Shown: one piece after another, positions 43,886-52,892 of the stretch
Layout of the letters: each line of letters begins with the position of its first letter
Position numbering within the stretch: the stretch's first letter is position 1
Position numbers and translations under genes: made by a program
Assembly: GCA_963706555.1 (NCBI GenBank)
Contig: OY970164.1
Coordinates: forward strand, 3,844,001 to 3,908,000
DNA from: Bog-473 sp963706555
Lineage (GTDB): Bacteria > Actinomycetota > Acidimicrobiia > Acidimicrobiales > RAAP-2
DNA: 64,000 nucleotides
Direction of reading: 5' to 3'
Notes under the pieces: model-generated
What the model was told of the DNA's origin: nothing
Databases searched by the model: none
The model's input: only the letters and a program-made list of their open reading frames with translations

Positions 43886-44647
43886 ATGAGTGGACGTCGA
43901 TCCCGCAGAATGAACCGACGGGCGGAGATCATCGCCCTCGTGGCGGTGTGGGTATGTGCGGGCGTGGCCTTCAGCCTCGTGGCCTTCCGGCACGGTTCGA
44001 CGCCCCTTGCCATCCCTCACATCCAAGAGCCGGGCTCGGCGAGTTCCTCGCAGCAGACCGGCGGCGACGTGACCACCTCCACAGGCGCCCAGGATCCCGT
44101 GCTGGTTCCGCCCCCGACATCGACGCCGACCACGGTCGGCCCGACCCTGGCACCGACGACAGCCGGTTCCAAGGCGACGGTCAAGACGGCTGCGAAGAAG
44201 AAGACCACGAACTCGACGTCTCCCAACGTCCATACTGCCCCGCTGACCGCCGTCTTCCCGATCATTCCTGCCGGGAACATCTCGACGACGACCACGACGA
44301 CGAAGCCCAAGCAGACGACCACCACTACCACGTCGCCGATCTTCTTCTTCCCGCCGCCGCCGACCACCACCACGACCACGACGAAGCCCAAGCAGACGAC
44401 GACCACGACGACGAAGCCCAAGCAGACGACGACCACGACGACGAAGCCGAAGGAAACCACCACGACGACGACGGAGCAGCCGACGACCACCACGACGACC
44501 GAGCCGCCGACGACTACGACGACGGCGCCGCCCCCGCCACCGACGACGACCACGACGGATACAACGCCACCGCCACCGCCCGATACGACGACAACGACGG
44601 CGGACACCAATCCGATCGTTACTATCCTTAATCTGCTCGGGGGCTGA
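43886..44647 (+). CDS. Thr/Pro-rich membrane-anchored surface protein
   Basis: 253 residues. After a basic N-terminus comes one membrane segment ('IIALVAVWVCAGVAFSLVAF'), then an exported tail of low complexity with repeated 'TTTTTTKPKQ' units (about residues 133-190) and Pro/Thr blocks. GAGGGAG precedes the ATG. It is likely a stalk or cell-wall-spanning protein, possibly glycosylated; no folded domain is visible. Confidence 0.65.
   Translation: MSGRRSRRMNRRAEIIALVAVWVCAGVAFSLVAFRHGSTPLAIPHIQEPGSASSSQQTGGDVTTSTGAQDPVLVPPPTSTPTTVGPTLAPTTAGSKATVKTAAKKKTTNSTSPNVHTAPLTAVFPIIPAGNISTTTTTTKPKQTTTTTTSPIFFFPPPPTTTTTTTKPKQTTTTTTKPKQTTTTTTKPKETTTTTTEQPTTTTTTEPPTTTTTAPPPPPTTTTTDTTPPPPPDTTTTTADTNPIVTILNLLGG
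44280..44600 (+). repeat. Thr-codon tandem repeats
   Basis: Units of ACGACC-type threonine codons with AAGCCCAAGCAG inserts recur at least four times inside the Thr-rich gene. Such tracts can change length by slippage. Confidence 0.7.
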
Positions 44648-44742
44648 CACCCCGCGCCGTCAGGGTTCTCTGCTGAACGTCAGGAACGCGACCCCTCGGG
44701 CGCGGGCTCTCGCAGGGAGCCCAAGCTGGACTGGAAGGCCTT

Positions 44743-45648
44743 TTAGGACGCTTTGCGCCGAGCGGTCTTTACCGCTGGTGCCTTTGCCACTTTCTTCGAG
44801 GGAGTGACCTTGGCCGACGCGGGCTTCGCCTTTGTGGCGGCTGCCTTCGCCCGTGACGGACTTGGTGCGGAGCCCGACTTGGCCTTGATGCTCGCACTCA
44901 GGGCTTCCATGAGGTCCACTACCTTGGTGGCCGGAGCTTCCTTGACCACGGCGATCGTCTTGCCCTGTGCCTTCTCCTCAATCAGTGCTTCGACCTTGGC
45001 CCGGTGCGTGTCGTGATAGCGCTCGGGCTCCCAGGACGATTCCATGGAGCCGATCAGGAGGTTGGCCATGTTCAACTCCTGGTCGCTCGCCTCGTCGGTA
45101 CCCGGAAGATTGGGGAGCTCGTTCGATGGCGAACGCACCTCGTCGGCGAAGTACATCGTCTCGAGTGCCAGCACGTCGGCCTCGGGGCGAATCGCGACGA
45201 GATACTCCTTGTTGCGCATCACGAACGTGGCGATGGCCACCTTGCCCGACTCCTGCATCGCTTGGCGGAGCAGCGAGTACGCCTTGCCGGCGGCTTCACC
45301 CTCGGGTGCGAGGTAATACGTCGTGTTGAAGTACACGGGATCGATGTCATCGAGTGAGACGAAATCGGTGATCTCGATGTACCTCGAGCGCTTGGGCTCG
45401 GCCGTGGCGAGCTCTTCGTCGCTGAGGATCACGTACTCGCCGCCACCGAGGTCGACACCCTTGACGATGTTGGCGCCTTCCACCTCTTTGCCCGTCCGCT
45501 CGTTGACCTTCTTGTAACGGATCCGGTCCGACGTGCCGCGCTCGAACTGATTGAAGTGAATGCTCTTGTCCTGGGTCGCCGGGTAGACGCCGATGGGAAC
45601 GTTGACCAGCCCGAAGCTGAGGGAACCCTTCCAAATCGTACGTGCCAT
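44743..45648 (-). CDS. ku: Ku DNA-end-binding protein
   Basis: 301 residues. The bacterial Ku core (1-255) starts 'MARTIWKGSLSFGLVNVPIG' and contains 'FNQFERGTSDRIRYKKVNE' and 'MANLLIGSMESSWEPERYHD'. The tail is Lys/Ala-rich ('KAKPASAKVTPSKKVAKAPA'), typical of actinobacterial Ku, where it helps threading on DNA. Ku acts with LigD in end joining; no ligD lies in the window. Start at the ATG at 45648, because the longer frame has no domain support. Confidence 0.95.
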   Translation of the reverse strand: MARTIWKGSLSFGLVNVPIGVYPATQDKSIHFNQFERGTSDRIRYKKVNERTGKEVEGANIVKGVDLGGGEYVILSDEELATAEPKRSRYIEITDFVSLDDIDPVYFNTTYYLAPEGEAAGKAYSLLRQAMQESGKVAIATFVMRNKEYLVAIRPEADVLALETMYFADEVRSPSNELPNLPGTDEASDQELNMANLLIGSMESSWEPERYHDTHRAKVEALIEEKAQGKTIAVVKEAPATKVVDLMEALSASIKAKSGSAPSPSRAKAAATKAKPASAKVTPSKKVAKAPAVKTARRKAS

Positions 45649-45715
45649 CCCACAATCTTTACCCAGTTCAGGCGCGATCCACCACTCTGATACACCCTCT
45701 CGGCAAACTGGCCCC

Positions 45716-46120
45716 ATGGCTGTCGTCGCAGTGTGCAAGCCCCGCGAGGGGGCTGACTTCTCCTCCCTGGTCCTCCGCGGCCTGGTGGAAATTGGTCATT
45801 ACGAAGAGGAATTGTGCCTTGAGCTGGGACTCTCCTACTGGATCAGCCGGAGCGACATGCGGCTCGACGAAGCCCTGCCGGCGCTCATGGCCCTGCGAAC
45901 TGCCCTCATCCGGGCCTCCGGGCTCGCCTTTACCACCGAGCCCGTCCCGTTCGTCGGCCTCAGCCACCGGGTCGACGTGCTGAATTTGGCCGCCTATCTG
46001 CGGGGACTCATCGTCCGGGCGGCAGCGGAGGCAGCGTGTAGCGCTGACGTCATCGTCGAGCGGGCGCTCGGCCTCATGGGAGAGCGCGACCGCTCGACCG
46101 CCCGGATGAGAGCCGGCTGA
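45716..46120 (+). CDS. hypothetical protein divergent from ku
   Basis: 134 residues, 'MAVVAVCKPREGADFSSLVL' then helical sequence ('LPALMALRTALIRASGLAFT', 'NLAAYLRGLIVRAAAEAACS'). Its ATG is 67 bases from that of ku, so the two may share control. No family is recognised. Confidence 0.55.
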   Translation: MAVVAVCKPREGADFSSLVLRGLVEIGHYEEELCLELGLSYWISRSDMRLDEALPALMALRTALIRASGLAFTTEPVPFVGLSHRVDVLNLAAYLRGLIVRAAAEAACSADVIVERALGLMGERDRSTARMRAG

Positions 46121-46126
46121 GGCACC

Positions 46127-46288
46127 TCAGCGCCATTCCATCCATTCGGCGGAGCAATGTGCGCCGTCGTGCCCCCGCATCAGGTAGCAGTGCACCTCCC
46201 CAAGGAGTTGCGTGATCTTCACGAACTGACAAGGCGGAGCGTCGTGCCCCAGCTCCGGAGGGGGCAAATCTGTTTCGGGGTCAAACAC
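46127..46288 (-). CDS. small Cys/His protein, tandem paralog 1
   Basis: 53 residues from a GTG with AAGG upstream. The C-terminal 31 residues ('VKITQLLGEVHCYLMRGHDG' onward to 'HCSAEWMEW') match 23 of 31 positions of the next gene upstream. One Cys and three His sit close together and could bind metal. It is too short for automated calls. Function unknown. Confidence 0.5.
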   Translation of the reverse strand: MFDPETDLPPPELGHDAPPCQFVKITQLLGEVHCYLMRGHDGAHCSAEWMEWR

Positions 46289-46386
46289 CGAGCACCTTGG
46301 GACATCGGCTCAGAGGATGCACCGAAGGCCGCTCCAATCGGCTCGAAGCCTTGTACGGGGACGGGTGACACCAGACCGGGGAAGCG

Positions 46387-46569
46387 CTACGCCCACTCCA
46401 TCAGTTCCGCGGAGCAGTGATTGCCGTCGTGAATCGGGAGGAGATAACAGGACACCTCGCCAAGGAGTTGGGTGATCTTGATCCAGAGACAGCGCGACGA
46501 CGCCTCCAATGGGTCGGCGCCAACGAGTCCAGCGTCAAGCCACAGGTCCACTTCGTCATCGGAGGTCAT
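46387..46569 (-). CDS. small Cys/His protein, tandem paralog 2
   Basis: 60 residues from 'MTSDDEVDLWLDAGLVGADP'. The shared C-terminal block is 'IKITQLLGEVSCYLLPIHDG' followed by 'HCSAELMEW'. It lies 99 bases before paralog 1 in the same direction, so a tandem duplication is likely. No known family. Confidence 0.5.
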   Translation of the reverse strand: MTSDDEVDLWLDAGLVGADPLEASSRCLWIKITQLLGEVSCYLLPIHDGNHCSAELMEWA

Positions 46570-46686
46570 CGGGCCACCTCGCCTCGGGTATCGGGAAGGG
46601 CAGCGTACATGGCCGTTGTGCCCCTGGTCGAGCGATAGAAGTCCGCAGAAATCGTAACCGCGGTGGCCGGCGATGGCACGCATCCT

Positions 46687-47793
46687 CTACGGAGAGGAGG
46701 CCTGCCGTTCGAACGCCACCGTCGCCATCACGTCGCGGTGGTCGCTCCCAAGCCCGGTGCCCGTCCGGATCGTCGTGACGGCGACTCCGGGCCCGGTGAG
46801 CACGTGATCGATCCGAACCAAAGGGGGAAGGGGATGGCGGAGCTGCGACCACGTCATGTCGAGGGCCCGGCCCCGGGCAGCCGCCCCGTCGGTCATGCCC
46901 TCGCCCAGAATGGACCGGAAGCCCCTGTTCCCCCATGTGGAGTTGAAATCTCCCACCAAGAGCAGCCGCTGCGGGCCCCGATCCTGCACGGACCGGGCAA
47001 TGAAGTCGATGTCGTTTTTCCACGCAGCGAACGAATCATGGACGGGAGCCGCGGCGTGGATCACCCAGAGCGGCTGAGCCCCCGAAGGGAGGTGGATGGT
47101 CGTCTCCACAATCAGGGGGACCCCGTTGAAGTAGACGACGCGGCTCCCCGACAACCTGTACTTCGAGGCAATGAAGAACGCTCGCGAGTCGTAGCGCGAG
47201 ACCTCGAAGTCAAAGGGGAGGTCGGCCAAGGCTCCTGCGCCCTTGAGGTGTCCGACCGCCAGGGGCGTGGCCTCTTCCATGGTGACCAGCTGCGGCTTGT
47301 ACGCCTTGATCTGGCTGACGTACCCCGACATCGCCGTGTCGTTGAGGAAATAGACATTGGCGTCCAGCAGACGGACGCTTGGCGCCGTGGCGGCCCAGCC
47401 CGGCGCCGGCTGGGCCGCGGTGAATTCAGGCAAGACGAAGAAGAGTTGGGCCACCACCACCAGCAGTGCCGCCGCCGCGAGTGCATAGCGGCGCCCGATG
47501 CCGGCCCCGATCGCCACGATCCACGCCGGCAGGTACACGATGAGCGAGACGGTGTTGAGGAGGGCGAAGACGATTTCGTCGTCCCAGGCGAAAATGCGCA
47601 CCAGGGCGACGGCAGCGAGCGGCACGACGACGATCCACCCGATCGCGGCGGCCCAATTCGGGAGCCTACGCCTCCTCCGCCGATGACGGGCTCGCCGGAA
47701 GGCTGGTTTGTGCGTGGCCTCCGCTGAGGTTGCCGAGTCGACCAAGACGTTCAGCGGGTGACGTCGGCCACAGTGACAGGCAAGGCGGCCCAC
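46687..47793 (-). CDS. endonuclease/exonuclease/phosphatase-family membrane protein
   Basis: 368 residues. A basic N-terminus and three helices (about 46-122) are followed by an EEP domain with 'LLDANVYF', 'VTMEEATPLA' (metal Glu), 'LLVGDFNSTWGN' (Asp/Asn), 'RIDHVLT' and 'GSDHRDVMATV' (catalytic His). EEP domains cleave phosphodiesters in nucleic acids, lipids or inositol phosphates. The membrane helices and the charge pattern suggest the domain faces outward. Confidence 0.85.
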   Translation of the reverse strand: MGRLACHCGRRHPLNVLVDSATSAEATHKPAFRRARHRRRRRRLPNWAAAIGWIVVVPLAAVALVRIFAWDDEIVFALLNTVSLIVYLPAWIVAIGAGIGRRYALAAAALLVVVAQLFFVLPEFTAAQPAPGWAATAPSVRLLDANVYFLNDTAMSGYVSQIKAYKPQLVTMEEATPLAVGHLKGAGALADLPFDFEVSRYDSRAFFIASKYRLSGSRVVYFNGVPLIVETTIHLPSGAQPLWVIHAAAPVHDSFAAWKNDIDFIARSVQDRGPQRLLLVGDFNSTWGNRGFRSILGEGMTDGAAARGRALDMTWSQLRHPLPPLVRIDHVLTGPGVAVTTIRTGTGLGSDHRDVMATVAFERQASSP

Positions 47794-47955
47794 TCCGGGT
47801 TCCCCGGCGCGCGGCAGACGGTAAAAACGCCCCTGGAAACATGGAAGTGCATCCCCGCAACTTAGTAGCGAGGGCTCCCCCCCTTTGGTCGCCGTCGCGC
47901 CAGGGCGTCAGCAGATCTATCCTGACAAGGAACAGCCGATCCCCAGGGAGGGAAC

Positions 47956-48732
47956 ATGGGCATCTTCCAGCGTGCACACGACATCGCACAGGCCAAGGCG
48001 AACAAGGCGCTCGACGCGGCCGAGAAGCCCGACGAGATGCTGGACCTCTCCTACGAGAAGATGCTCGAGCAGATCACCCAGGTACGGCGGGCGCTGGTCG
48101 ACCTGGCCGGTTCCCGCAAGAGCATCGAGCTGCAGGAGCAACAGTTCCAGCACACGGTCGACCACCTGCAGGATCAGGCCAAGGCGGCGCTCGGGCAGGG
48201 GAGAGAGGACCTGGCCAAAGAGGCGCTGTCGCGCAAGGCGGTCGCCCAGGAGCAGATCGACTCCTTGGAGCCGCAACGGGTGCAGCTGGTCGAGGAAGAG
48301 GCGAAGCTGACCAAGACGCTGGACGCCCTGCAGAAGCGGGTCAATGACTTCCGCACGCAGAAAGAGACGCTGAAGGCGGAGTACACCGCTGCCTCGGCGA
48401 TCACCTCGGTCAACGAGAGCGCAGCGGGAATTTCGAAGTCGTTCAACGATTCGGGCGCATCCCTCCAGCGGGCCCAGGACAAGATCGCCACCATGCAGGC
48501 GCGGTCGGGTGCCCTCGACGAACTGCTGGAGTCCGGCGTCCTCGAAGATGTCGGCGGGGGAGGCGACGACATCCAAAAGGAGCTGGACCAGGTCGGCCAG
48601 GCCGCTTCGGTGGACAACGAGCTCGCTGCACTCAAAGCCGAGCTCGCCGCGCCCGCGCCGCAGGCTCCTGAGGCGCTGACCCCGGCGCCGGAGGCAGCCG
48701 AGCAACCTGCAGGCACTCCCGGCGCGTCGTGA
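47956..48732 (+). CDS. pspA: PspA/IM30 (ESCRT-III-like) membrane stress protein
   Basis: 258 residues. 'MGIFQRAHDIAQAKANKALD' is the amphipathic first helix, followed by long coiled coil and 'LEPQRVQLVEEEAKLTKTLD'. The tail is Ala/Pro-rich and non-conserved. AGGGAGGGAAC lies before the ATG. PspA assembles on damaged inner membrane and preserves the proton gradient. The Psp partners PspB/C are not nearby, as usual in actinobacteria. Confidence 0.88.
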   Translation: MGIFQRAHDIAQAKANKALDAAEKPDEMLDLSYEKMLEQITQVRRALVDLAGSRKSIELQEQQFQHTVDHLQDQAKAALGQGREDLAKEALSRKAVAQEQIDSLEPQRVQLVEEEAKLTKTLDALQKRVNDFRTQKETLKAEYTAASAITSVNESAAGISKSFNDSGASLQRAQDKIATMQARSGALDELLESGVLEDVGGGGDDIQKELDQVGQAASVDNELAALKAELAAPAPQAPEALTPAPEAAEQPAGTPGAS

Positions 48733-48759
48733 TGCGCCACTGAGCTTCCCGTTTCTGCG

Positions 48760-49530
48760 ATGACCGAGTTCGCCGACTACCAGCACAGCTTCACCCGGGC
48801 GCGGCTCCGGCGCGAAGACGGCATTGTGGAAGTGAGCCTGGGCGCGGCGCCAGGCCAGTCTCTGGTCTGGGACGAGCCGGCGCACCGGGAGTTACCGGAG
48901 CTCTTCGGCGCAATCTCGAAAGACCGCGGGAACCGGGTCATGATCCTGGCCGGCAGCGGCGACGACTTCTGTGTACGCGGTGACGGCGCCGGCTGGGACG
49001 TCAGCACGCCGGCGGGGTGGGACAAGATCTACTGGGAGGGCAAGGCGCTCCTCCGAAGCCTTCTCGACATCGAGATCCCTGTCATCTCCGCGGTGAACGG
49101 CCCGGCGCGCATTCACGCCGAGTTGGCCGTCCTCGGCGATGTCGTGCTGGCGGCCGAGTCGGCGCTCTTTCAGGACGCTGCGCATTTTCCGGGAGGTGCG
49201 GTACCCGGTGACGGGGTGCACGTGGTGTGGCCACTCCTGCTCGGTCCCAATCGCGGGCGTGCCTTCCTGTTGACCGGGACGGAGATCTCCGCAGCGGAGG
49301 CGCTTGCCTGCGGCATTGTGGCCGAGGTACTCCCGCGCGACCGCCTCCTCGACCGAGCGTGGGAGTTGGCCCGCCAGCTGTCAAAGGCCCCGGACCTGAC
49401 ATTGCGCTACACCCGCGTCGTCCTCACCGAGCCACTGCGCCGTGCCCTGGCCGCGGACCTCGGCTATGGGCTCGCGCTGGAGGGACTGGCTGCGATCAAC
49501 GGCCGGCAGGTGGTCAGCGAAAATGGGTGA
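48760..49530 (+). CDS. enoyl-CoA hydratase/isomerase (crotonase) family protein
   Basis: 256 residues with the crotonase fold: 'RVMILAGSGDDFCVRGDGAG' (first oxyanion segment), 'IPVISAVNGPARIHAELAVL' and 'FLLTGTEISAAEALACGIV'. It likely acts on an acyl-CoA. The usual catalytic Glu positions are altered ('NGPARIHAELAVLGDVVLAA'), so the specific reaction is uncertain. It converges on the LLM gene with a 17-base overlap. Confidence 0.85.
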   Translation: MTEFADYQHSFTRARLRREDGIVEVSLGAAPGQSLVWDEPAHRELPELFGAISKDRGNRVMILAGSGDDFCVRGDGAGWDVSTPAGWDKIYWEGKALLRSLLDIEIPVISAVNGPARIHAELAVLGDVVLAAESALFQDAAHFPGGAVPGDGVHVVWPLLLGPNRGRAFLLTGTEISAAEALACGIVAEVLPRDRLLDRAWELARQLSKAPDLTLRYTRVVLTEPLRRALAADLGYGLALEGLAAINGRQVVSENG

Positions 49531-50452
49531 TGACCTCACGGGCCAACCAGTCGAGCCGCTCTAGGTACTCGTCGAGAGACCGCGTCGGAGGCCCGGGCGG
49601 CGGCACCGAGGTCCACGTGACCCCGATCTCGGCCAGGGCTCCGATGGCGTCCACGGCCGCTTGGGCACTGGCCGGCGGTACCGGAGTGCCGCTTCCGGCA
49701 TCCAGCGGGCGGTGATCGCGCTCGTCCACACGGACGGGTGACAACGGCAGCATCACGTCAAAGGGGTGCCCGGGGTCGCTGTACGCCGGATCGTTGCGAA
49801 TCGTCGCCAGCCGTGACGGGAGCTCCTCCGCCGTCACCTGCCAGGGGAACCACCCTTGCCATCGTGCGGCGCGCCGGATCGACGCGGGAGAATTGCCACC
49901 GATCCAGAGGGGCGGATGGGGTTTCTGGAGCGGCTTGGGCTCAAAGCGGATGTCGGCGAAGTGCACGTAGCGCCCGTCGTAGGAGGGCGCATCCTCGGTC
50001 CAGAGCGCCGACATGGCCTCGAGGTACTCGTCCGCCATCTGCCCCCGCTGGCCGAAGCGCACACCGAGTGCGTCGAATTCCTCTGCGGCATGCCCGACCC
50101 CGAACGCCACGATCAGCCGGCCGCCGCTCAGGACGTCGAGCGTGGCGATCTCCTTGGCCAGGACCACGGGGTTGTGCAACGGCAGGATCACGATCGCCGA
50201 AATGACCGTGAGCCGACTCGTCGCCCCGGCGAAAAACGACATCGCCGTGAGCGCATGCGGCCAGTGCGCACCCATGGCGCTTGCCAGATCGGGGGGCAAG
50301 ACGATGTGCTCGGGCACCAGCAGTCCGTCGAATCCGAGGTCGTCGATGCCCCGGGCGAGCCGCTGCATGTCGGGGGCGGACATGTCGGGGGCCCACGTTG
50401 GCTCGACGGGCGGGTACCGACTGAGGCCGGGCATCCCCGTCACGAAGCGCAC
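49514..50452 (-). CDS. F420-dependent LLM-class oxidoreductase
   Basis: 312 residues. 'DLGFDGLLVPEHIVLPPDLA' and 'LDVLSGGRLIVAFGVGHAAE' are hallmarks of luciferase-like monooxygenases, many of which use F420 in actinobacteria. The start is taken at the GTG at 50452, directly before 'RFVTGMPGLSRYPPVEPTWA'. It is divergent from a DAO-family oxidase, with 74 bases between starts. Substrate unknown. Confidence 0.85.
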   Translation of the reverse strand: MRFVTGMPGLSRYPPVEPTWAPDMSAPDMQRLARGIDDLGFDGLLVPEHIVLPPDLASAMGAHWPHALTAMSFFAGATSRLTVISAIVILPLHNPVVLAKEIATLDVLSGGRLIVAFGVGHAAEEFDALGVRFGQRGQMADEYLEAMSALWTEDAPSYDGRYVHFADIRFEPKPLQKPHPPLWIGGNSPASIRRAARWQGWFPWQVTAEELPSRLATIRNDPAYSDPGHPFDVMLPLSPVRVDERDHRPLDAGSGTPVPPASAQAAVDAIGALAEIGVTWTSVPPPGPPTRSLDEYLERLDWLAREVITHFR

Positions 50453-50526
50453 GACGGTCAACGTAGCGGTGCCGCAAGGCGCCGACAAGGATGCGCAGGG
50501 CGCCCGCTCCTCGTAGCCTGCCGGTC

Positions 50527-51675
50527 GTGAACGCAGAGTCGTGCGACGTGGCCATCGCCGGCGGAGGGCTTGTCGGCCTCTCGTTGGCGTACGAACTGGT
50601 GTGCCGTGGGGCGCAGGTGACCCTGATCGACGCCGGCCATCCGGGGCGGGCGACTGACGCCGGCGCGGGCATTCTGGCGCCCGACACGCATCCGACAACC
50701 GAGCCGTTCTGGTGGGAGTTGACGCACGGTGCCGGCGACCACTACCCGTTGTTGCTCGACCGCCTCCGCCGTGACGGCGCCGATACCGATCCGTCGGGTT
50801 ATGCCACGTGCGGTCTCCTGTCCATCGGGCTCCGTGAGAGCGAGGAGCCCTGGTTCGGTCCCTTCGCAGAGCGTGTGCTCGGCCGCGCCGAAGGACGGGT
50901 GCGGGAGATCACCCCCGACGACGCCGCCGCGCTGTTCCCACCGCTGGGCGCGGTGCACCGGGCACTCCACTATCCCGGTGCGGCCCGCATCGACGGCCGC
51001 GGCATGGCCGACGCGTTACGCGAGGCTGCGAGGGCGCGAGGCGTGCGCATGGTGAGCGGCGCCGTCTGTGGTGTGCGTTCGGCACCACGTCCTGCACCGT
51101 CGGCGCGCGCCGTCCACGCTGTCGATGTCGAGGGTGGTGACGAAGTCCGGTGCGGAGCCCTGGCGGTCGCCGGGGGAGCCTGGAGCGCGCCGATGGGGGA
51201 GTGGCTGGGCTGCGCCCTCCCTATTGGGCCGACCAAGGGCCAGATCGTGCACCTGGCCACCACGGAGGAGAGCGGAGGGTGGCCGATCGTGCAGCCCCTT
51301 CTGTCGCACTACCTCGTGCCGTGGCCCGGAGGCCGGGTGGCCTGCGGAGGGACGTTCGAACCAGGCGCCGGATTCTCCGTGACCGTCACGGCGGCGGGAC
51401 TCCACGAACTCCTCCGCGAATGCCTCGTCGTCGCACCCGGGTTGGCCGACGCGTCCTACGTCCAGACCAGGGTCGGCCTCCGCCCCACCTCGCCCGACGA
51501 CCGCCCGGCGCTCGGCGTCGTCCCGGGGTGGGCGAACGCCTGGGTGGCGACGGGCCACGGGGCCAATGGGCTGCTGCTGGGCCCCTACAGCGCCAAACTC
51601 CTGGCCAAGCACATTCTCGACGAGGCCGGCCGCACCGACATCCCCGGCGAGTTGGACCCGTCCCGCTTCACCTGA
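50527..51675 (+). CDS. FAD-dependent amine/D-amino acid oxidase (DAO family)
   Basis: 382 residues from a GTG. 'CDVAIAGGGLVGLSLAYELV' is the FAD-binding Rossmann motif. 'RIDGRGMADALREAARARGV' and 'RVGLRPTSPDDRPALGVVPG' with 'WVATGHGANGLLLGP' close the family pattern. It oxidises an amine or amino acid and releases hydrogen peroxide. It resembles glycine oxidase ThiO, and a better ThiO candidate lies at 55556. Confidence 0.85.
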   Translation: MNAESCDVAIAGGGLVGLSLAYELVCRGAQVTLIDAGHPGRATDAGAGILAPDTHPTTEPFWWELTHGAGDHYPLLLDRLRRDGADTDPSGYATCGLLSIGLRESEEPWFGPFAERVLGRAEGRVREITPDDAAALFPPLGAVHRALHYPGAARIDGRGMADALREAARARGVRMVSGAVCGVRSAPRPAPSARAVHAVDVEGGDEVRCGALAVAGGAWSAPMGEWLGCALPIGPTKGQIVHLATTEESGGWPIVQPLLSHYLVPWPGGRVACGGTFEPGAGFSVTVTAAGLHELLRECLVVAPGLADASYVQTRVGLRPTSPDDRPALGVVPGWANAWVATGHGANGLLLGPYSAKLLAKHILDEAGRTDIPGELDPSRFT

Positions 51676-51693
51676 GCTCCCCGCCGCACTCGC

Positions 51694-51849
51694 TCACGTC
51701 GAGAGTGACCCCCCATGAGGTTGATCGGGGTTGGTGATCCAGGCCCTGGCTTCGGCGAGCTTCGCCACGCCCTCGGGGGTCGACTTGCCCCGGATCGCGT
51801 CGAGCAGCCGTTCGTCGAGAGCAGCGAGGAGTTCTTCAGTGGATGCCAT
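51694..51849 (-). CDS. small hypothetical protein
   Basis: 51 residues from 'MASTEELLAALDERLLDAIR', with 'TPEGVAKLAEARAWITNPDQ'. It is helical and acidic, and the sequence has natural composition. It lies between a DAO gene and a channel gene. No family is recognised. Confidence 0.55.
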   Translation of the reverse strand: MASTEELLAALDERLLDAIRGKSTPEGVAKLAEARAWITNPDQPHGGSLST

Positions 51850-51916
51850 GCGGCCATGCTCGCGCGGCCGGCGAGTCCCCGATGGCGGCACGGCCACGCG
51901 TTAGCTTCATCCACTG

Positions 51917-52846
51917 GTGGACCCCGACCCTGACGGCAGCAACGAGGCGACCTCGGCGGCCCTGCGACGGATTCACCGGTTGGAACGCCAGGAACGGGAC
52001 CGGATCGCGAACGAGCTGGCCACAACCAGCCGGCGGGCACAGTCGATCGAAGAGGGGCGGGGACCGACGGACAGCAGCCGGGAACGTCTCAAGCGGATCG
52101 AACACGCGCTCCGGTTCCCCATGGCCGCCCTCGGCGTGGCCTGGGCCGTCTGCGGGATCGTCGTCGTCACCACGCACTCGACGGGCAGCACCTCGGAGGC
52201 CTTCGTCGTTGCCCTGTTCGTCATCTGGTCCGTTGTCGTCCTCGAGTGTCTCGTGCGCTACATCGTGGTGCCCGACCGGCGGCGCTATTTCGCCTGCCGG
52301 CGCATCGAACCGGTGCTGGTCGTGATCCCGTTCTTTCAGGTCTCGCGGGTCATCGGCGTCGAGCAGGCCACCGTGCTGTGGGGTGAAGGCTTTGCGCGCT
52401 TCGGGGCGATCCTGCGTCACCGTGGCCTGTTCCGGGTGCTCCTCACCGCGACGGGGCTCCTGTTCCTGGGCGCCTGGGTCGACCTGCTCTTCGAGGACCA
52501 CGCGGCCGGTTCGAACATCCACTCCTACGCCGATTCACTCTGGTGGGCCGTCGTCACGGTGACCACGGTCGGCTATGGCGACCGCTTCCCGGTCACCGCC
52601 GGGGGACGGGCCGTCGCCGTGATCCTGATGCTGGTCGGCATCGGCCTCATCGGGACCTTGACCGCCACGGTGGCCTCGTTCTTCGTCCAGGAGCACACCG
52701 ACGCCAACAAGGCCCAACTGCAAGCTGCCCACGAAGACCTCGGGGCCCGCCTCAGCGACCTCGACACCCGGTTGGCACGCATTGAGGCCGCACTGGTGGG
52801 CCGCCCAGGGGCCTCGATGGCGGTCCCGCCCGCATCCGAGCCGTAG
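51917..52846 (+). CDS. voltage-gated-like potassium channel
   Basis: 309 residues from a GTG. Membrane helices begin near 67; the pore has 'SLWWAVVTVTTVGYGDRFPV' with the filter TVGYGD at 217-222 and a final helix 'AVAVILMLVGIGLIGTLTAT'. Charged residues before the pore ('RHRGLFRVLLTATG') could form a sensor-like helix. The C-terminal coiled coil ('LQAAHEDLGARLSDLDTRLA') may tetramerise the channel. It lacks RCK domains, unlike the channel at 7018. Confidence 0.85.
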   Translation: MDPDPDGSNEATSAALRRIHRLERQERDRIANELATTSRRAQSIEEGRGPTDSSRERLKRIEHALRFPMAALGVAWAVCGIVVVTTHSTGSTSEAFVVALFVIWSVVVLECLVRYIVVPDRRRYFACRRIEPVLVVIPFFQVSRVIGVEQATVLWGEGFARFGAILRHRGLFRVLLTATGLLFLGAWVDLLFEDHAAGSNIHSYADSLWWAVVTVTTVGYGDRFPVTAGGRAVAVILMLVGIGLIGTLTATVASFFVQEHTDANKAQLQAAHEDLGARLSDLDTRLARIEAALVGRPGASMAVPPASEP

Positions 52847-52892
52847 CCGGCCCATCCCACCCTGGGCCTCACCTGGGAGTGAGACTGGGGCG

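Noticed and set aside
44280..44600. CRISPR-like repeats
   Set aside because: The repeats are codon-level low complexity inside a protein gene, with no regular spacers and no cas genes nearby.
44017..44610. Antisense valine/glycine-rich ORF
   Set aside because: It is the complement of the Thr-codon repeats and has no start signal or plausible composition.
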